NCBI GenBank assembly: GCA_008508345.1
Contig: QNGE01001237.1
Coordinates: 102,932 to 166,931, forward strand
From: Paragonimus westermani
Taxonomy: Eukaryota > Platyhelminthes > Trematoda > Plagiorchiida > Troglotrematidae
Direction: 5' to 3'
DNA length: 64,000 bases
Both the position numbers and the translations under genes were made by a program. Under the pieces are notes generated by a model, which made no database searches, was not told the origin of the DNA, and saw only the letters and a list, made by a program, of their open reading frames with translations. This document shows positions 63,831 to 64,000 of this stretch, in pieces (within the stretch, counting starts at the first letter, position 1; every line of letters begins with the position of its first letter).

Positions 63831-64000
63831 TTAGTGAGACTGAAACACTTGTAGCCTCATTGATCCTTACGAAAATTTTCAGTTTGTGGAATCGCTACGC
63901 TCATTACTACTTAAGAATCAGTCATCGCTACTACCAAACATACCAGCAAACCACCCACCGCGATCGATAGCTGTTGAAATTAGGTTCGCATTTTTTCCAT

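Overview
The window looks like animal nuclear DNA of low gene density. I see no operons, no ribosome-binding sites, no long uninterrupted frames and no bacterial gene. The best-fitting source is a parasitic flatworm, probably a digenean fluke. Three things point there: introns of several kilobases between short exon-like islands, a decayed RTE-type LINE, and a decayed Penelope-like element (PLE), the last two reading like the RTE and PLE proteins common in fluke genomes. The organism call is an inference from recalled family patterns; no search was run.

Layout. About 0.64-2.6 kb (minus strand) is a heavily mutated RTE-type LINE reverse transcriptase. At 4.29-4.77 kb (plus) is a 480-base exon candidate encoding a polar, disorder-rich segment. 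About 4.8-21.6 kb is intron-like or intergenic DNA carrying dispersed repeats: family A at 8.5 kb, family B at 11.0 kb, a fold-back element at 12.45 kb and a short tandem repeat at 19.6 kb. About 22.26-23.75 kb (plus) is a PLE pseudogene with its reverse transcriptase and GIY-YIG endonuclease regions still readable. At 25.03-25.16 kb (minus) is a Myb-like exon candidate. Family B returns at 26.1 kb, followed by a GC-rich patch with two NotI sites. At 35.39-35.65 kb (plus) is an exon candidate resembling the ubiquitin-like domain of USP4/USP15-type deubiquitinases. At 37.6-38.5 kb there is a repeat cluster (families C and A) and a GC-rich block with a run of 13 G. At 45.3 kb (minus) and 47.4 kb (plus) are splice-bounded frames of unknown function. 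At 54.92-55.03 kb (plus) is a well-matched stomatin-family membrane exon. A second family C copy (minus) lies at 55.5 kb, a possible 3'-terminal exon at 60.86-61.02 kb (plus), and further family A and C copies at the right edge.

No complete gene is present. The exon candidates belong to several genes on both strands, whose other exons lie outside the window or were not recognised. All mobile-element coding regions are visibly dead (frameshifts, stops, altered catalytic residues). I found no convincing previously undescribed system. The most unusual items are family C, whose copies keep related reading frames, the fold-back rearrangement of family A, and the family B repeat that I could not name.
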